DNA of 64,000 nt from Curtobacterium sp. VKM Ac-2922 (GCF_022815645.1 NZ_JALGRO010000003.1:1-64000); one strand, 5' to 3'. Shown: positions 27,918 to 39,227, counted from the first letter of the stretch. The notes: a model not told the origin generated them from the letters alone. A program made the numbers and translations.

Positions 27918-27933
27918 TGTAGCAATTGCTACA
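27918..27933. promoter_or_regulatory. 16-bp perfect palindrome, candidate operator
   Basis: TGTAGCAATTGCTACA is a perfect palindrome and unusually AT-rich for this genome. It lies between the stop of the hydrolase gene (27938) and the start of the small membrane protein gene (27805), about 113 bp upstream of the latter. Dimeric MarR- or TetR-type regulators bind such sites, but the regulator is unknown. Confidence 0.5.
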
Positions 27934-27937
27934 GACC

Positions 27938-28849
27938 TTACACGGTGGTCGAGACGTCGTCGAGCCACCCGTTCGGGGCGACGTCGCGTTCGGCGCCGTG
28001 CCGGGCTCCGTGCACGATCCGCAGTCGTGCCGGACCGGTCCACGCCGCGACGAGGGCACGACTGGTCGCCAGGGGAACGGTTCGATCGGCGTCGCTGTGC
28101 ACGACGAGCAGCGGCATCGCGTGCCCGGTCACCCTGGGCCGTCGGAGCTGGACGGGTGCGGCCTGTCCGGCGAGTCGCGACAGTCCGGGCACCGCGAGCA
28201 CCACCGACACGGCACGACCCAGGCTCCGTCCCAGCACGCCACCGCCGACGCCGTGCGCGATGGTGGGGACCCAGTCGGTGAGCGGTCCGGTGAGCACCAC
28301 GGCGCGGACCGTCACCGGCAGCGGGTCGTCGGACGCCAGCGCTCGCAGCCACAGGAACGCGCCGAAGGACCAGCCGAGCAGGACGACCTGTTGCGCACCG
28401 TGCTCGGCGGCGTACCGCAGCCACGCGCGGGCCTCGTCGGTCTCCCGCACGCCGAAGCCGTGGCGCCGCGTCGGCCAGTGGGCGGAGTGCGCCGCGAACA
28501 GGCAGGTGTACCCGAGCACGGCGAGACCCGGGGCGATCTCCTGGTGGCGGAGCGGGTGCGAACCCAGGCCCGGCAGAGCCAGGGCCCACCGCGAACCGTC
28601 GCCGACGCTCGGCGCGACCCACCCCCGCAGCTCGTGTCCGTCGACGTCGTGCACGTGCACGCCACGCAGTCCGGCGTCGGGCTGCGGTGCGGGCGCGGGT
28701 GGCTCGTGCACCGCAGCCGCACGGCGGGCGACGAGCGCGGTCGCCGTGAGCGCGAACGTGGCCGCGGCGAGGGCGACTCCGACCGCGGTGGCACGAGCCG
28801 GTGGGCCGGGTCTGCCGACGACGAGCGCGGGGCGGCCGCTACGCCACAT
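27938..28849 (-). CDS. alpha/beta hydrolase with N-terminal membrane anchor
   Basis: 303 residues. A hydrophobic segment near 22-42 probably anchors the protein. The fold is marked by ALALPGLGSHPLRHQEIA, the nucleophile elbow GWSFG with its serine, the acid in VVHSDADRTVP and the histidine in HGARHGAE. The substrate is unknown; esterase or lipase-like activity is likely. The ATG at 28849 is chosen so that the overlap with the upstream gene is 11 bp. As last gene of the XRE-ImmA-membrane protein cassette it may be coupled to that system. Confidence 0.82.
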   Translation of the reverse strand: MWRSGRPALVVGRPGPPARATAVGVALAAATFALTATALVARRAAAVHEPPAPAPQPDAGLRGVHVHDVDGHELRGWVAPSVGDGSRWALALPGLGSHPLRHQEIAPGLAVLGYTCLFAAHSAHWPTRRHGFGVRETDEARAWLRYAAEHGAQQVVLLGWSFGAFLWLRALASDDPLPVTVRAVVLTGPLTDWVPTIAHGVGGGVLGRSLGRAVSVVLAVPGLSRLAGQAAPVQLRRPRVTGHAMPLLVVHSDADRTVPLATSRALVAAWTGPARLRIVHGARHGAERDVAPNGWLDDVSTTV

Positions 28850-29765
28850 CGAGCGCGGCTTCGGCGCGGGCGAGCACCGCGCGCTCGCGATCACTCAGCG
28901 AGGACCGTGTGCTGCGGACGCCGTCGTTGATCTCGACGATGAGCCGACTGAGCCGCGTCGCCGGGTCGTCAGTGTCGGGGTACTCGTTGTCGCTGCCGAG
29001 CCGGGCGTGCAGCGGCGCGAGGGTCTGGATCGCCCGTTCGACCTGGCGTGACCGTCGCGCACGGGCGGTCCGGTGTCCGATGACCAGCAGGAGCATGCCC
29101 GATGCGACGAAGACCACCGCGCCCGGGGTCAGGACGTCGTAGGGCAGCGAGAGTGCCCGCGTGACGGACAGGTCCCCCAGCACGTGTGCCAGGTCCATCA
29201 CCACGACGACGACCATCCGCACGACGCCGAACACCCCGCCGACCACGAGCACCCACAGTCCGACCAGGTCGGTGCGGGAGCGGGCTTCGCGCAGGCGCAG
29301 CACGCAGATCACGCCCGTGGCGCCGAGCGCGACGCCCAGGTACACCGTCTGCGCGATCGAGTACACCGCCGCCGCAGCGTGGCCGCCGGCGTCGAGCATG
29401 AAGGTCGTCGTGGTCGGGGGCTTGTCGAGCACGGTGAACGCGGTGACGATCACGATGCCGACGACCGCGCACGCCACGATGATCGCGTTGCGCAGCCAGG
29501 GCCCAGCGGCACCGACGGCCTTCGCCACGCCCCACAGCAGCGTGCTCGTCCCCGCGATCATCAGGCAGTCGCTGATCACCGTCACCAGGTTGAACCCGCC
29601 GAACACCGGGTCGAGCCAGCGGTACAGCGGGTCGATGTTGGTGACGATCGTGGCGCAGAACAGCAGGAAGGTGACGGCGAGGGTGCGATCCTGCCCGCGC
29701 TGCAGCACGAAGAGCACGACGGCCCCCACGACCAGCAGCGCCGCCTGGACGACGGCCAGGATCAC
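28839..29765 (-). CDS. multi-TM membrane protein of the XRE/ImmA cassette (MAB_1171c-like)
   Basis: 308 residues. Seven membrane segments span about 1-225, followed by a cytoplasmic helical tail of about 80 residues (RTARARRSRQVERAIQTLAP onward, ending in alternating Arg and Glu). The layout resembles the MAB_1171c family of putative transporters that sit beside XRE and ImmA-type genes in other actinobacteria; this link is from memory. GTG start with GGGAG upstream. It lies 31 bp after the metallopeptidase gene. Confidence 0.75.
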   Translation of the reverse strand: MILAVVQAALLVVGAVVLFVLQRGQDRTLAVTFLLFCATIVTNIDPLYRWLDPVFGGFNLVTVISDCLMIAGTSTLLWGVAKAVGAAGPWLRNAIIVACAVVGIVIVTAFTVLDKPPTTTTFMLDAGGHAAAAVYSIAQTVYLGVALGATGVICVLRLREARSRTDLVGLWVLVVGGVFGVVRMVVVVVMDLAHVLGDLSVTRALSLPYDVLTPGAVVFVASGMLLLVIGHRTARARRSRQVERAIQTLAPLHARLGSDNEYPDTDDPATRLSRLIVEINDGVRSTRSSLSDRERAVLARAEAALDVA

Positions 29766-29796
29766 CGCGACGCTCCCGTCGGCGAGCGACGCGGCA

Positions 29797-30255
29797 TCAT
29801 CCGAAGACGCCGCGGAACGCGCTCGGGCGCCCGCGGTGGTCGCGGATCAGGGCGGCGAGTTCGTCGGCGAACAGCTCGGCTTCGCGCTCGAAGTCGTTCT
29901 CGAACAGCCCGCGGGCCATCGCCCGTTCGACCTTGTACTCGGGCAGGTCGGGGATGACGTCACGGATGTACGCCGCCTGCGCCGAGGCCTGGTGGTGCGC
30001 GTGCAGCACGTGGCCGAGCTCGTGGCCGATGACGAACGACCGGAAGGTCGAGGAGGGGGTGGGCGAGATCATGATGAGGTGCTGGTGCTCGAGCGTCGCG
30101 ACGAACCCGCACACGGGTTCAGCGGCCAGGAAGGCTTCTTCGCGGACGACGATCGGCTTGCCGACCACCTGCGCAGCAGCGGAGACGGCCTGGTCGACGC
30201 TCGACCATCCCTCGGCACGACCCCGTGCCCAGAACTCGGCGACGTGGTCGCTCAC
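29797..30255 (-). CDS. ImmA/IrrE-type zinc metallopeptidase
   Basis: 152 residues. The zinc motif HELGH is at 78-82 with a third ligand likely in EREAELFADELA (about 122-133). Enzymes of this class (ImmA of ICEBs1, IrrE of Deinococcus) cut or inactivate a neighbouring XRE-type repressor on a signal. Here the neighbour is exactly that: the start codon GTG overlaps the XRE stop by 4 bp (GTGA). The natural inference is that this protein relieves repression by the XRE protein. Confidence 0.88.
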   Translation of the reverse strand: MSDHVAEFWARGRAEGWSSVDQAVSAAAQVVGKPIVVREEAFLAAEPVCGFVATLEHQHLIMISPTPSSTFRSFVIGHELGHVLHAHHQASAQAAYIRDVIPDLPEYKVERAMARGLFENDFEREAELFADELAALIRDHRGRPSAFRGVFG

Positions 30256-30689
30256 GGCACGATCCCGCGCTGGGACTCTTCCTCGATCACCGAGGCGATG
30301 CGCCGGAGTGCCTCGGGCGAGAGCTCGCCGGGGAACGTCCGCGCTGCGAACCCGCTGACCCGGGCGGACCGCAGCGAACGGACGAGGGCGAGCTGGGCGC
30401 CGATGCGCTCGGGGACGTCGCTGTCCTCGAGCAGGAAGCGCTCGTCGACCTCGAAGAAGCCGGCGAGCAGCTGCAGCAGCGCGGTGTCCCGGTTGCGCCG
30501 ACCGTCACCGGAGAGCATGTAGGTCCACTTGGCCCGCGAGAGCGACCCTCCGCGCGAGTCGACGTAGTCCTCGATCGCCGAGAACGGCACCGGCGTGCCG
30601 CGCTGGGACTCCTCGAAGTCGAGCAGCAGGTTGAGACGGCGAGCGAGCTCGGCCGCGTCGAGGGCACCACCCTTGGGTTCCCGTGTCAT
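30252..30689 (-). CDS. XRE-type helix-turn-helix regulator
   Basis: 145 residues. A helix-turn-helix of the lambda-repressor type spans about 34-76 (SAIEDYVDSRGGSLSRAKW, then LSGDGRRNRDTALLQLLAGF), with a helical C terminus to 145. The ATG at 30689 is chosen because upstream residues would run into the tRNA. It heads the cassette and is coupled to the ImmA gene. No operator is obvious in the 64 bp up to the tRNA. Confidence 0.85.
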   Translation of the reverse strand: MTREPKGGALDAAELARRLNLLLDFEESQRGTPVPFSAIEDYVDSRGGSLSRAKWTYMLSGDGRRNRDTALLQLLAGFFEVDERFLLEDSDVPERIGAQLALVRSLRSARVSGFAARTFPGELSPEALRRIASVIEEESQRGIVP

Positions 30690-30717
30690 CACGTTTCCCG
30701 ACCCCCTCGGATACACG

Positions 30718-30743
30718 GGAACCCCCGCCGGAGCGAGGGTTCC
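30718..30743. terminator. hairpin after tRNA-Lys
   Basis: GGAACCC and GGGTTCC arms around a GC-rich loop, just past the CCA end of the minus-strand tRNA gene. Confidence 0.5.
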
Positions 30744-30750
30744 TTGTTCG

Positions 30751-30826
<76 letters not shown>

Positions 30827-30937
30827 ATGCCCGTGATGCTTGGGCGGTGTTGTGGTGTGTGCCGCAACGGGAATCAACAATAGCATGGGTTTCGCGTGCC
30901 GGAGACCACCTGTCGGCACCGACTGAACAGGAGCACC

Positions 30938-31408
30938 ATGACCGATCGTCTCGCCGCCGGCGACACCGCACCCGACTTCACGCTGCCCGACCAGGACGGT
31001 GTCGAGCACGCCCTGGGATCGCTCCGTGGGCGCAAGGTCATCGTGTACTTCTACCCCGCCGCGTCCACCCCGGGCTGCACCACCGAGGCGTGCGACTTCC
31101 GCGACAACATGTCGTCGTTGCAGGCCGCCGGGTACCAGGTCCTCGGCGTCTCGAAGGACGACCTGCCGGCGCTCAAGCGGTTCCAGCACGAGCAGGCACT
31201 GACCTTCCCGCTGCTCAGCGACCCCGACCTGGCCGTGCACCGGGCGTACGGCGCGTGGGGCGAGAAGAACAACTACGGCAAGGTCGTCACCGGCACCATC
31301 CGTTCGACGATCGTCGTCGACGAGGACGGCCGCGTCGAGCTGCCGCTGTACAACGTCAAGGCCACGGGCCACGTGGCGAGCCTGCGGAAGAAGCTCGGCC
31401 TGGTCTGA
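30938..31408 (+). CDS. bcp: thioredoxin-dependent thiol peroxidase (Bcp/PrxQ)
   Basis: 156 residues, the PrxQ group of peroxiredoxins. It reduces peroxides in the cytoplasm with electrons from thioredoxin. The peroxidatic C47 lies in TPGCTTEAC and the resolving C52 follows five residues later in the same helix. ATG chosen with AGGAGC upstream. Divergent from the tRNA gene. Confidence 0.95.
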   Translation: MTDRLAAGDTAPDFTLPDQDGVEHALGSLRGRKVIVYFYPAASTPGCTTEACDFRDNMSSLQAAGYQVLGVSKDDLPALKRFQHEQALTFPLLSDPDLAVHRAYGAWGEKNNYGKVVTGTIRSTIVVDEDGRVELPLYNVKATGHVASLRKKLGLV

Positions 31409-31419
31409 CCGGACGCAGC

Positions 31420-31469
31420 GCACGGACCGGAGGCGCGGGGGGCGCCGGGCCCCCGCCCCCGGTCCGTGC
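31420..31469. terminator. hairpin terminator between bcp and a convergent membrane protein gene
   Basis: GCACGGACCGG and CCGGTCCGTGC form a perfect 11-bp outer stem with an inner GCGGGGG/CCCCCGC stem. It lies 12 bp after the bcp stop and 10 bp before the stop of the convergent gene, so it serves both. Confidence 0.8.
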
Positions 31470-31478
31470 GGTGCGGGG

Positions 31479-31913
31479 CTACTCGACGCGACGCGCCAGC
31501 GCGGCCGTCACCGACTTCGACAGCACCAGCGTGATGGCGACCAGGGCGGGTAGCAGCAGCGCCCAGCCGACCGACGGGACGCGGAACACGCCCTGGAACG
31601 CACCGATCGCCAGCGCTCCCTGCAGGACCTGCCACACGATGATGCCGCTGCGCACCCACGAGCGAGACCGCCAGAGTCCGACGAGCATCGAACCGAGCCA
31701 GAGCGCGGCGATGGCCGTCAGCACCGTGAGCGCGATGCCCGAGGCGATGCTCGACGCCGGCGAGACCAGGACCTCGACCAGCAGGAACACCGTCGCTGCC
31801 ACCAGGGCCGCGAACTCGAGCGCGACCACCACGAGCAGCACGAGCATCGCCCGGGAACGCGGCTGGCGCGGCGGCTCGTGGGGGTCGAGCAGATTCGAGG
31901 TGGGCTCAGACAC
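31479..31913 (-). CDS. membrane protein with four predicted TM segments, function unknown
   Basis: 144 residues: a short polar N terminus with DPHEPPRQPRSR, then four hydrophobic segments through to the C terminus (last at VGWALLLPALVAITLVL). The GTG at 31913 has GGAGGAT 4-5 nt upstream. It is divergent from whiB1. No family recognised. Confidence 0.72.
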   Translation of the reverse strand: MSEPTSNLLDPHEPPRQPRSRAMLVLLVVVALEFAALVAATVFLLVEVLVSPASSIASGIALTVLTAIAALWLGSMLVGLWRSRSWVRSGIIVWQVLQGALAIGAFQGVFRVPSVGWALLLPALVAITLVLSKSVTAALARRVE

Positions 31914-32176
31914 AGTGATCCTCCAGCATTGCAACCCTTGATTTGGCCATATCAGTATGGAACGATGTTCGAGGTCGTTTGGACGGCACGATGTGGTGTG
32001 CGTCTCCCGTGGTTCGATGCTCCTCCCCTGAGCATCTGCGGGCGTCGGACTCTCCCCGCACGGTTTCCTCCCCACAGGATCCTCCCGTACGTCACATGAG
32101 CATGTGCAGAGTCCTCGAGCCCCGAACCACGGCCCCGGCCTGCCGTTCGAGCATCGACATCAAGGAGCACCACCAC
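31914..32176. other. 263-bp divergent region between a membrane protein gene and whiB1
   Basis: No coding gene. It is AT-richer than its surroundings near 31925-31990, as expected for promoter DNA. I cannot pick a convincing promoter pair. The long leader before whiB1 and its AAGGAG at 32162-32167 show that whiB1 is not leaderless. Confidence 0.6.
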
Positions 32177-32425
32177 ATGGACTGGCGTGACAAGGCAGCC
32201 TGCCTCACCGCGGACCCCGAGCTCTTCTTCCCCGTCGGGAACACTGGTCCCGCGGTGGACCAGATCGAGAAGGCCAAGTCGGTGTGCGCACGGTGCACCG
32301 TGACCGAGATGTGCCTGCAGTACGCCCTCGAGAACAACCAGGACTCGGGCGTCTGGGGCGGCCTCAGCGAGGACGAGCGTCGCGCGCTCAAGCGCCGCGC
32401 CGCTCGCGCTCGCCGCGCCTCCTGA
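32177..32425 (+). CDS. whiB1: WhiB1/WblE-type iron-sulfur regulator
   Basis: 82 residues. Four cluster cysteines C9, C37, C40 and C46 hold a [4Fe-4S] cluster. GVWGG (58-62) and the basic tail ERRALKRRAARARR follow. MDWRDKAAC at the start and DSGVWGGLSEDERRALKRR at the end closely match WhiB1 of M. tuberculosis (WblE in Streptomyces), an essential NO-responsive regulator that works with the primary sigma factor. The neighbour pdtaS on the opposite strand gives the same pair as in M. tuberculosis, which supports orthology. Confidence 0.92.
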   Translation: MDWRDKAACLTADPELFFPVGNTGPAVDQIEKAKSVCARCTVTEMCLQYALENNQDSGVWGGLSEDERRALKRRAARARRAS

Positions 32426-32452
32426 CGCAGCAGCACTGACGCACCAGCACTG

Positions 32453-32498
32453 ACGACGACGCCCGCCGGGCCCCTCGGGGCGCGGCGGGCGTCGTCGT
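32453..32498. terminator. hairpin terminator after whiB1
   Basis: A 16-bp perfect stem containing GACGACGCCCGCCG, with a 14-nt loop. Confidence 0.85.
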
Positions 32499-32605
32499 GC
32501 GCGCGCGGTGCGGGGTGCATGCCGGCCCGTTCGCACAACCAGGAGCACGGCGCACCACGCGAACACGTGGCGCGGGGTGACTTCCGTTGTGCGGGGGCAG
32601 TCGCA

Positions 32606-32660
32606 ACCGCCTGGAGGCCCGCGACCGGTCCGACGGATCGGTGGCGGGCCTCCAGGCGGT
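32606..32660. terminator. GGAGGCCCG-family hairpin after pdtaS
   Basis: 17-bp perfect arms (32606-32622 and 32644-32660), with CTGGAGGCCCGC and GCGGGCCTCCAG, and a partly paired loop. It lies 8 bp after the stop of the minus-strand kinase gene. Confidence 0.85.
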
Positions 32661-32667
32661 CGCGTCG

Positions 32668-34167
32668 CTACGCGGCGGCGGTCTCCCACCGGAACGGGAT
32701 CGAGATCGTGACCTCGGTGCCGCTGCCGGTCAGGGTGTGCCAGTCGATCGTGCCGCCGAGCTCACCCTGGATGAGCGTCCGGACGATCTGCGTGCCGAGC
32801 CCCGAGCCGACCTTGCCCTCGGGGAGCCCGACGCCGTTGTCGCGGACCTGGATCGACAGGTGGTCGTCGGAGCGGTGCGCGACGATCTCGACCTCGCCGT
32901 CACGACCGTCGAGGCCGTGCTCGACCGCGTTGGTCACGAGCTCCGTGAGCCCGAGGGCCAGGGGTGTGGCCGCTTCGGACGGCAGCACGCCGAACTCCCC
33001 CGTCTTCTTCGGGTGCACCGTGGTGTTGTGCGACGCCGCGACCTCGGTGACGAGCTTGAGCACGGAGTCGAACACCTCGTCGAAGTCGACGTTCTGGCTG
33101 AGCCCGGTCGACAGCGTGTCGTGCACGACGGCGATCGCGGCGACGCGGCGCATGGCGTTCTGCAACGACGTGCGGGCTTCGTCCGAGTGGGTCCGCCGAG
33201 CCTGGATGCGCAGCAGGGACGCCACCGTCTGCAGGTTGTTCTTGACGCGGTGGTGGATCTCGCGGATCGTCGCGTCCTTGGTGATGAGCTCGCGCTCCTG
33301 GTGCCGCATCTCGGTGACGTCGCGGCAGAGCACCACGGCGCCGATCCGCTCGCCGTGGTCGCGGAGCGGGATCGACCGCAGGGTGACCGTGACGCCCTTG
33401 GACTCGATGTCCGCGCGCCACGGTGCGCGACCGGTGACGACGAGCGGCAGGGACTCGTCGACGTCGAGCTGCTGCCCGAGGAGCTCGGTGGTGACCTCGG
33501 CCAGGGACTTCCGCTCGAGCTCTTCCTCGTAGCCCATGCGGTTGAAGGCACTGAGTCCGTTCGGGCTCGCGAAGGTGACGATGCCGTTCGTGTCGAGGCG
33601 CAGCAGACCGTCACTCGCGCGCGGGGCACCGCGGCGCGGGCCGGCCGGTGCGCCGAGGTCCGGGAAGTCCCCGGTCGCGATCATGCCGAACAGGTCGTTC
33701 GCACTCGCGGTGAAGTTCAGTTCCTGACGACTCGGCGTGCGGGACTCGTCCTGGTTCGAGTGGCGGGTGACCACCGCGATCGGACGGTCGGTCGTCTGCT
33801 TGCTCTTCGGGCTGAGCCGCCGCAGCACCGGGATGGCGCGGACGCGGGTCGGGGTGTCCTCGTACCAGTCCGGCTCGGCGGAGTCCGTGACGCGCGCGCT
33901 GGCGAAGCTCTGGGTGACCTGCTCGCGCCACTCCTCGCGGATCTCCTGCCCGACGATGTCGCGGTAGAACAGGGTCGCAGCGGACGACGGACGGGCGTGG
34001 GCGACCGCGACGAACGAGCCGTCCTCGGCAGTCGGGACCCACAGCACCATGTCCGCGAAGGACAGGTCCGCCAGGAGCTGCCAGTCGCCGACGAGCAGAT
34101 GGAGCCACTCCACGTCGGCTTCGGAGGACCGGCCTTGCGCGAGGACGAGATCACTGAGGGTCGACAC
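32668..34167 (-). CDS. pdtaS: PdtaS-type sensor histidine kinase
   Basis: 499 residues without membrane segments. Order: N-terminal GAF-like domain (to about 170), PAS domain (about 190-290), then the HisKA_2 dimerisation segment with the phospho-acceptor near residue 305 (IREIHHRVKNNLQT) and a short ATPase domain with DNGVGLPEG. This is the layout of PdtaS, which acts through a separate RNA-binding regulator PdtaR; pdtaR is not in this window. The gene lies convergent to whiB1, as in M. tuberculosis. GTG start with TAGACT 6 nt upstream. Confidence 0.9.
   Translation of the reverse strand: MSTLSDLVLAQGRSSEADVEWLHLLVGDWQLLADLSFADMVLWVPTAEDGSFVAVAHARPSSAATLFYRDIVGQEIREEWREQVTQSFASARVTDSAEPDWYEDTPTRVRAIPVLRRLSPKSKQTTDRPIAVVTRHSNQDESRTPSRQELNFTASANDLFGMIATGDFPDLGAPAGPRRGAPRASDGLLRLDTNGIVTFASPNGLSAFNRMGYEEELERKSLAEVTTELLGQQLDVDESLPLVVTGRAPWRADIESKGVTVTLRSIPLRDHGERIGAVVLCRDVTEMRHQERELITKDATIREIHHRVKNNLQTVASLLRIQARRTHSDEARTSLQNAMRRVAAIAVVHDTLSTGLSQNVDFDEVFDSVLKLVTEVAASHNTTVHPKKTGEFGVLPSEAATPLALGLTELVTNAVEHGLDGRDGEVEIVAHRSDDHLSIQVRDNGVGLPEGKVGSGLGTQIVRTLIQGELGGTIDWHTLTGSGTEVTISIPFRWETAAA
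34074..34079 (-). other. no independent feature: interior of pdtaS
   Basis: Listed only to state that no internal promoter is proposed here; the promoter of pdtaS is at 34174-34179. Confidence 0.1.
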
Positions 34168-34173
34168 CGCATC

Positions 34174-34179
34174 AGTCTA
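34174..34179 (-). promoter_or_regulatory. -10 element for leaderless pdtaS mRNA
   Basis: TAGACT on the minus strand, 6 nt before the GTG at 34167. It is the same hexamer and spacing as for ilvD. Confidence 0.55.
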
Positions 34180-34284
34180 GGTGCGACGGCCTGTGGAGAA
34201 TCGCTCTCCGTCCACAGGTGAACGGTCGATGAAATCTGAATGTTGCATTCCCCATACGCTCGATCTCCGACGGAAGGGGCCCGG

Positions 34285-34755
34285 GTGGCGCGGGAAGCAC
34301 AACGGATCGATGACGATGCGGAGGAGCCGCGACGAGCACTGCGGCCGGGCTCGGGCGGCGCAGTCGCACGCCGGCCCGACCAGCCAGCGGGCGGGGCCGA
34401 CGGCCAGGCGACCGGGCCAGGTGACCCGGCGGAGACAGCCCGCGCGCTGGCGCTCTGCGTCGCCGAGATCCTCACGGGAGCACGAGAGGTCGACAGCATC
34501 GCGCGGTGGATCACCGAGGACGTGCATCGACATCTGCAGCAGCGTGCCGCGTACGCCGCGCGGGCTCGATCGGCGGCGCGACGACACAGCCGGCGGGCGT
34601 CGATCCGCGTCGGCGGTGCCGTGGTCAGCCGTCCGGCAGAGGGCGTGGCCGAGGCGAGTGTCGTGGTGCACACGCGGTCGCACGCCCGAGCGGTGGCGAT
34701 CCGGCTCGAGGTGCGGTCGGGCCGGTGGCGGGCGACCGCGGTCGCCATGCTCTGA
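34285..34755 (+). CDS. Rv3235-family protein
   Basis: 156 residues, Ala- and Arg-rich. The N-terminal third is low complexity. A helical segment (ARALALCVAEILTGAREVDSI) and a C-terminal beta part follow (ASVVVHTRSHARAVAIRLE). The composition and position between pdtaS and secA resemble Rv3235 of M. tuberculosis, of unknown role. I prefer the GTG at 34285 because AAGGGG lies 5 nt upstream; an ATG at 34240 is the alternative. Confidence 0.72.
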   Translation: MAREAQRIDDDAEEPRRALRPGSGGAVARRPDQPAGGADGQATGPGDPAETARALALCVAEILTGAREVDSIARWITEDVHRHLQQRAAYAARARSAARRHSRRASIRVGGAVVSRPAEGVAEASVVVHTRSHARAVAIRLEVRSGRWRATAVAML

Positions 34756-34811
34756 CGGCGGCGACGCGCTCGACGGGGTGTGCCCGGCGTGGTGTGCCCG
34801 GCATGCGACGC

Positions 34812-34867
34812 GCCCGGCGGGGCGTGCCCGGCGGGGCGTGCCCGGCGGGGCGTGCCCGGCGGGGCGC
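34812..34867. repeat. four tandem copies of a 14-bp unit
   Basis: GCCCGGCGGGGCGT repeated at 34812, 34826, 34840 and 34854, identical except for the last base. Confidence 0.9.
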
Positions 34868-34937
34868 GAGCACGGTGTGCGACGCGCCCGGCGTGCCGTG
34901 CCGCGAGCACGGTGTGCGACGCGCCCGGCGTGCCGTG
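34866..34937. repeat. 35-bp direct repeat, period 37
   Basis: The unit beginning GCGAGCACGGTGTGCGACGC occurs at 34866-34900 and 34903-34937 without a mismatch. Confidence 0.9.
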
Positions 34938-34970
34938 AGCGGCACGCCGCGACGCGCCCGGCTTTGCGCC

Positions 34971-35312
34971 GCACCCGCGTGCGGACGTCGCACCCCGTCA
35001 CCCCCGGGCGCGACGTCCGCCCGGGGGTGCGACGGAACCGCCCCGGGGCAGGTTCGACCTGCCAGACCCACACCGAGCCTCCACAGCGGCACACACGCGC
35101 GCACCGCACCCCCCGTGCGCACATCGCACCCCGTCAGCCACGGGCGCGACGCCTGCCCGGGGGTGCAACGCGCCCACCCCGGGGACAGGCACCACCCGTC
35201 AGACCGACGCCGAGCCTCCGCAGCGGCACACACACGCACCGCACCCCCGTGCGCACGTCGCGCCCCGTCACCGACGGGCGCGATGTCCGCCCGGGGGTCC
35301 GACGCGACCGCT
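34971..35312. repeat. 135-bp direct repeat, two and a half copies, GACGTC palindromic element
   Basis: Copies begin at 34971, 35106 and 35241, exactly 135 bp apart, diverged at scattered positions. Each begins with a palindromic block. In the first copy the arms GCGGACGTCGC (34981-34991) and GCGACGTCCGC (35010-35020) are perfect. The second half of the unit (GAGCCTCC.CAGCGGCACACAC) is shared by copies one and two. A fourth palindromic block lies at 49937-50003. Confidence 0.85.
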
Positions 35313-35431
35313 CGGCGGCAACGGCGCCGACGCCGACGCCGGCCACGACGAAGCCGCCCTGAGTCCGGCGCGGTCGTGTCGGACCGTCGCCGGGCCCCTG
35401 AGCGGCTCGTCGTGGGCGGTGTCCGGGAGCG

Positions 35432-38212
<2,781 letters not shown>

Positions 38213-38301
38213 GTGAACTCCTTACGGGGTCGTCGCGCGCGGGTGGCGCGCCGATCAGCCAGTCATGCTAGCAACCCGCACGAGCGGGCTGCTGTGAGCA
38301 G

Positions 38302-38337
38302 CGGTGTGCACGGCCCGCGGACGAACCGTGCACACCG
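38302..38337. terminator. hairpin terminator after hpf
   Basis: CGGTGTGCACGG and CCGTGCACACCG, a perfect 12-bp stem with a 12-nt loop, 19 bp after the hpf stop. Confidence 0.8.
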
Positions 38338-38355
38338 ACTGGTCGTCGTCCGTTG

Positions 38356-39066
38356 CTAGGCGATGGCGCTGGCCGGCTCGGTGCGGCGGTCCTGGGCGTC
38401 GGCAGCTGCGGTGCTGTCGGTGCCGTCGAGACCGATGACGCCGTAGTCCCAGCCCTTGCGCCGGTAGACGACACTCGGACGGTGGGTGTCGGCGTCGACG
38501 AACAGGTAGAAGTCGTGCCCGACGAGCTCCATGTGGTAGAGCGCGTCGTCGACGGTCATCGGGGCCGCTTCGAACACCTTCTCGCGGATGACGACGGGCG
38601 AGTAGACCTCTTCGGCGTCCTCACGCGCGGCTTCGTCCACGACGCTGATCGTCCCCGTCGCCACGTCCTCGATGAGCTTGGCGTCGGCCGGGACCACACC
38701 CATGCCGTCGAAGGCCGACCCCGACGCCTCGGCCACCGAGGTGGGACGGTGACGCCCACGGTGGACCTTCTTGCGGTCGCGTGCCCGACGCAGCCGTTCC
38801 GACATCCTGGCGAACGCCAGGTCGAACGCCGCGTACTTGTCCGATGCCGCCGACTCGGCCCGGACGAGCGGCCCGGGTCCGATCAGGGTCAGCTCGACGC
38901 GGTCCTCGCCCTGGCTGCTGCCGCTCTTCTCGTGGTGGCGGCTGATGCGCACCTCGAAGGCGAGGGCGCGGTCGGCGAGCACGTCGAGCTTGTCGGACTT
39001 CTGTTCGACGTAGGTGCGGAATCGATCGGTGATCCCGACGTTCCGGCCCGTGATCGTCACGTCCAT
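38356..39066 (-). CDS. hpf: long-form ribosome hibernation promoting factor
   Basis: 236 residues. The N-terminal S30AE domain (about 1-105) is followed by a basic linker and the C-terminal dimerisation domain (about 175-230, with DDALYHMELVGHDFYLFVDA). It binds 70S ribosomes in stationary phase and joins them into 100S dimers. I prefer the ATG at 39066 (MDVTITGRNV) because GGGAG lies 5 nt upstream; an ATG at 39078 is possible. Confidence 0.93.
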   Translation of the reverse strand: MDVTITGRNVGITDRFRTYVEQKSDKLDVLADRALAFEVRISRHHEKSGSSQGEDRVELTLIGPGPLVRAESAASDKYAAFDLAFARMSERLRRARDRKKVHRGRHRPTSVAEASGSAFDGMGVVPADAKLIEDVATGTISVVDEAAREDAEEVYSPVVIREKVFEAAPMTVDDALYHMELVGHDFYLFVDADTHRPSVVYRRKGWDYGVIGLDGTDSTAAADAQDRRTEPASAIA

Positions 39067-39227
39067 GGCGGCTCCCATCCGTACTTCGGCGCGTCGCCTC
39101 CATCCGGCGATCTACGGCGCCTTGTCGCCACACGCTAGACCCGCAGACCATCGCGCGTCACGTCGGAACCGTGGTTCGCGAAGACACCCACCGGATGCAC
39201 AGTGGACACCGGGCGTTCACCCGGCCG

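Larger units (their letters stand above)
34756..35431. other. 676-bp gene-free repeat island between convergent genes
   Basis: No coding gene. It lies between the Rv3235-like gene and secA, which converge. It contains three repeat types in a row: a 14-bp tandem repeat, a 37-bp tandem repeat and a 135-bp direct repeat built around a GACGTC palindrome. Single-unit open frames exist in it but have no start signals. Confidence 0.85.

Noticed and set aside
34971-35312. CRISPR array or insertion sequence
   Set aside because: Period of 135 bp with diverged repeated content throughout, no spacers, no transposase and no target duplication.
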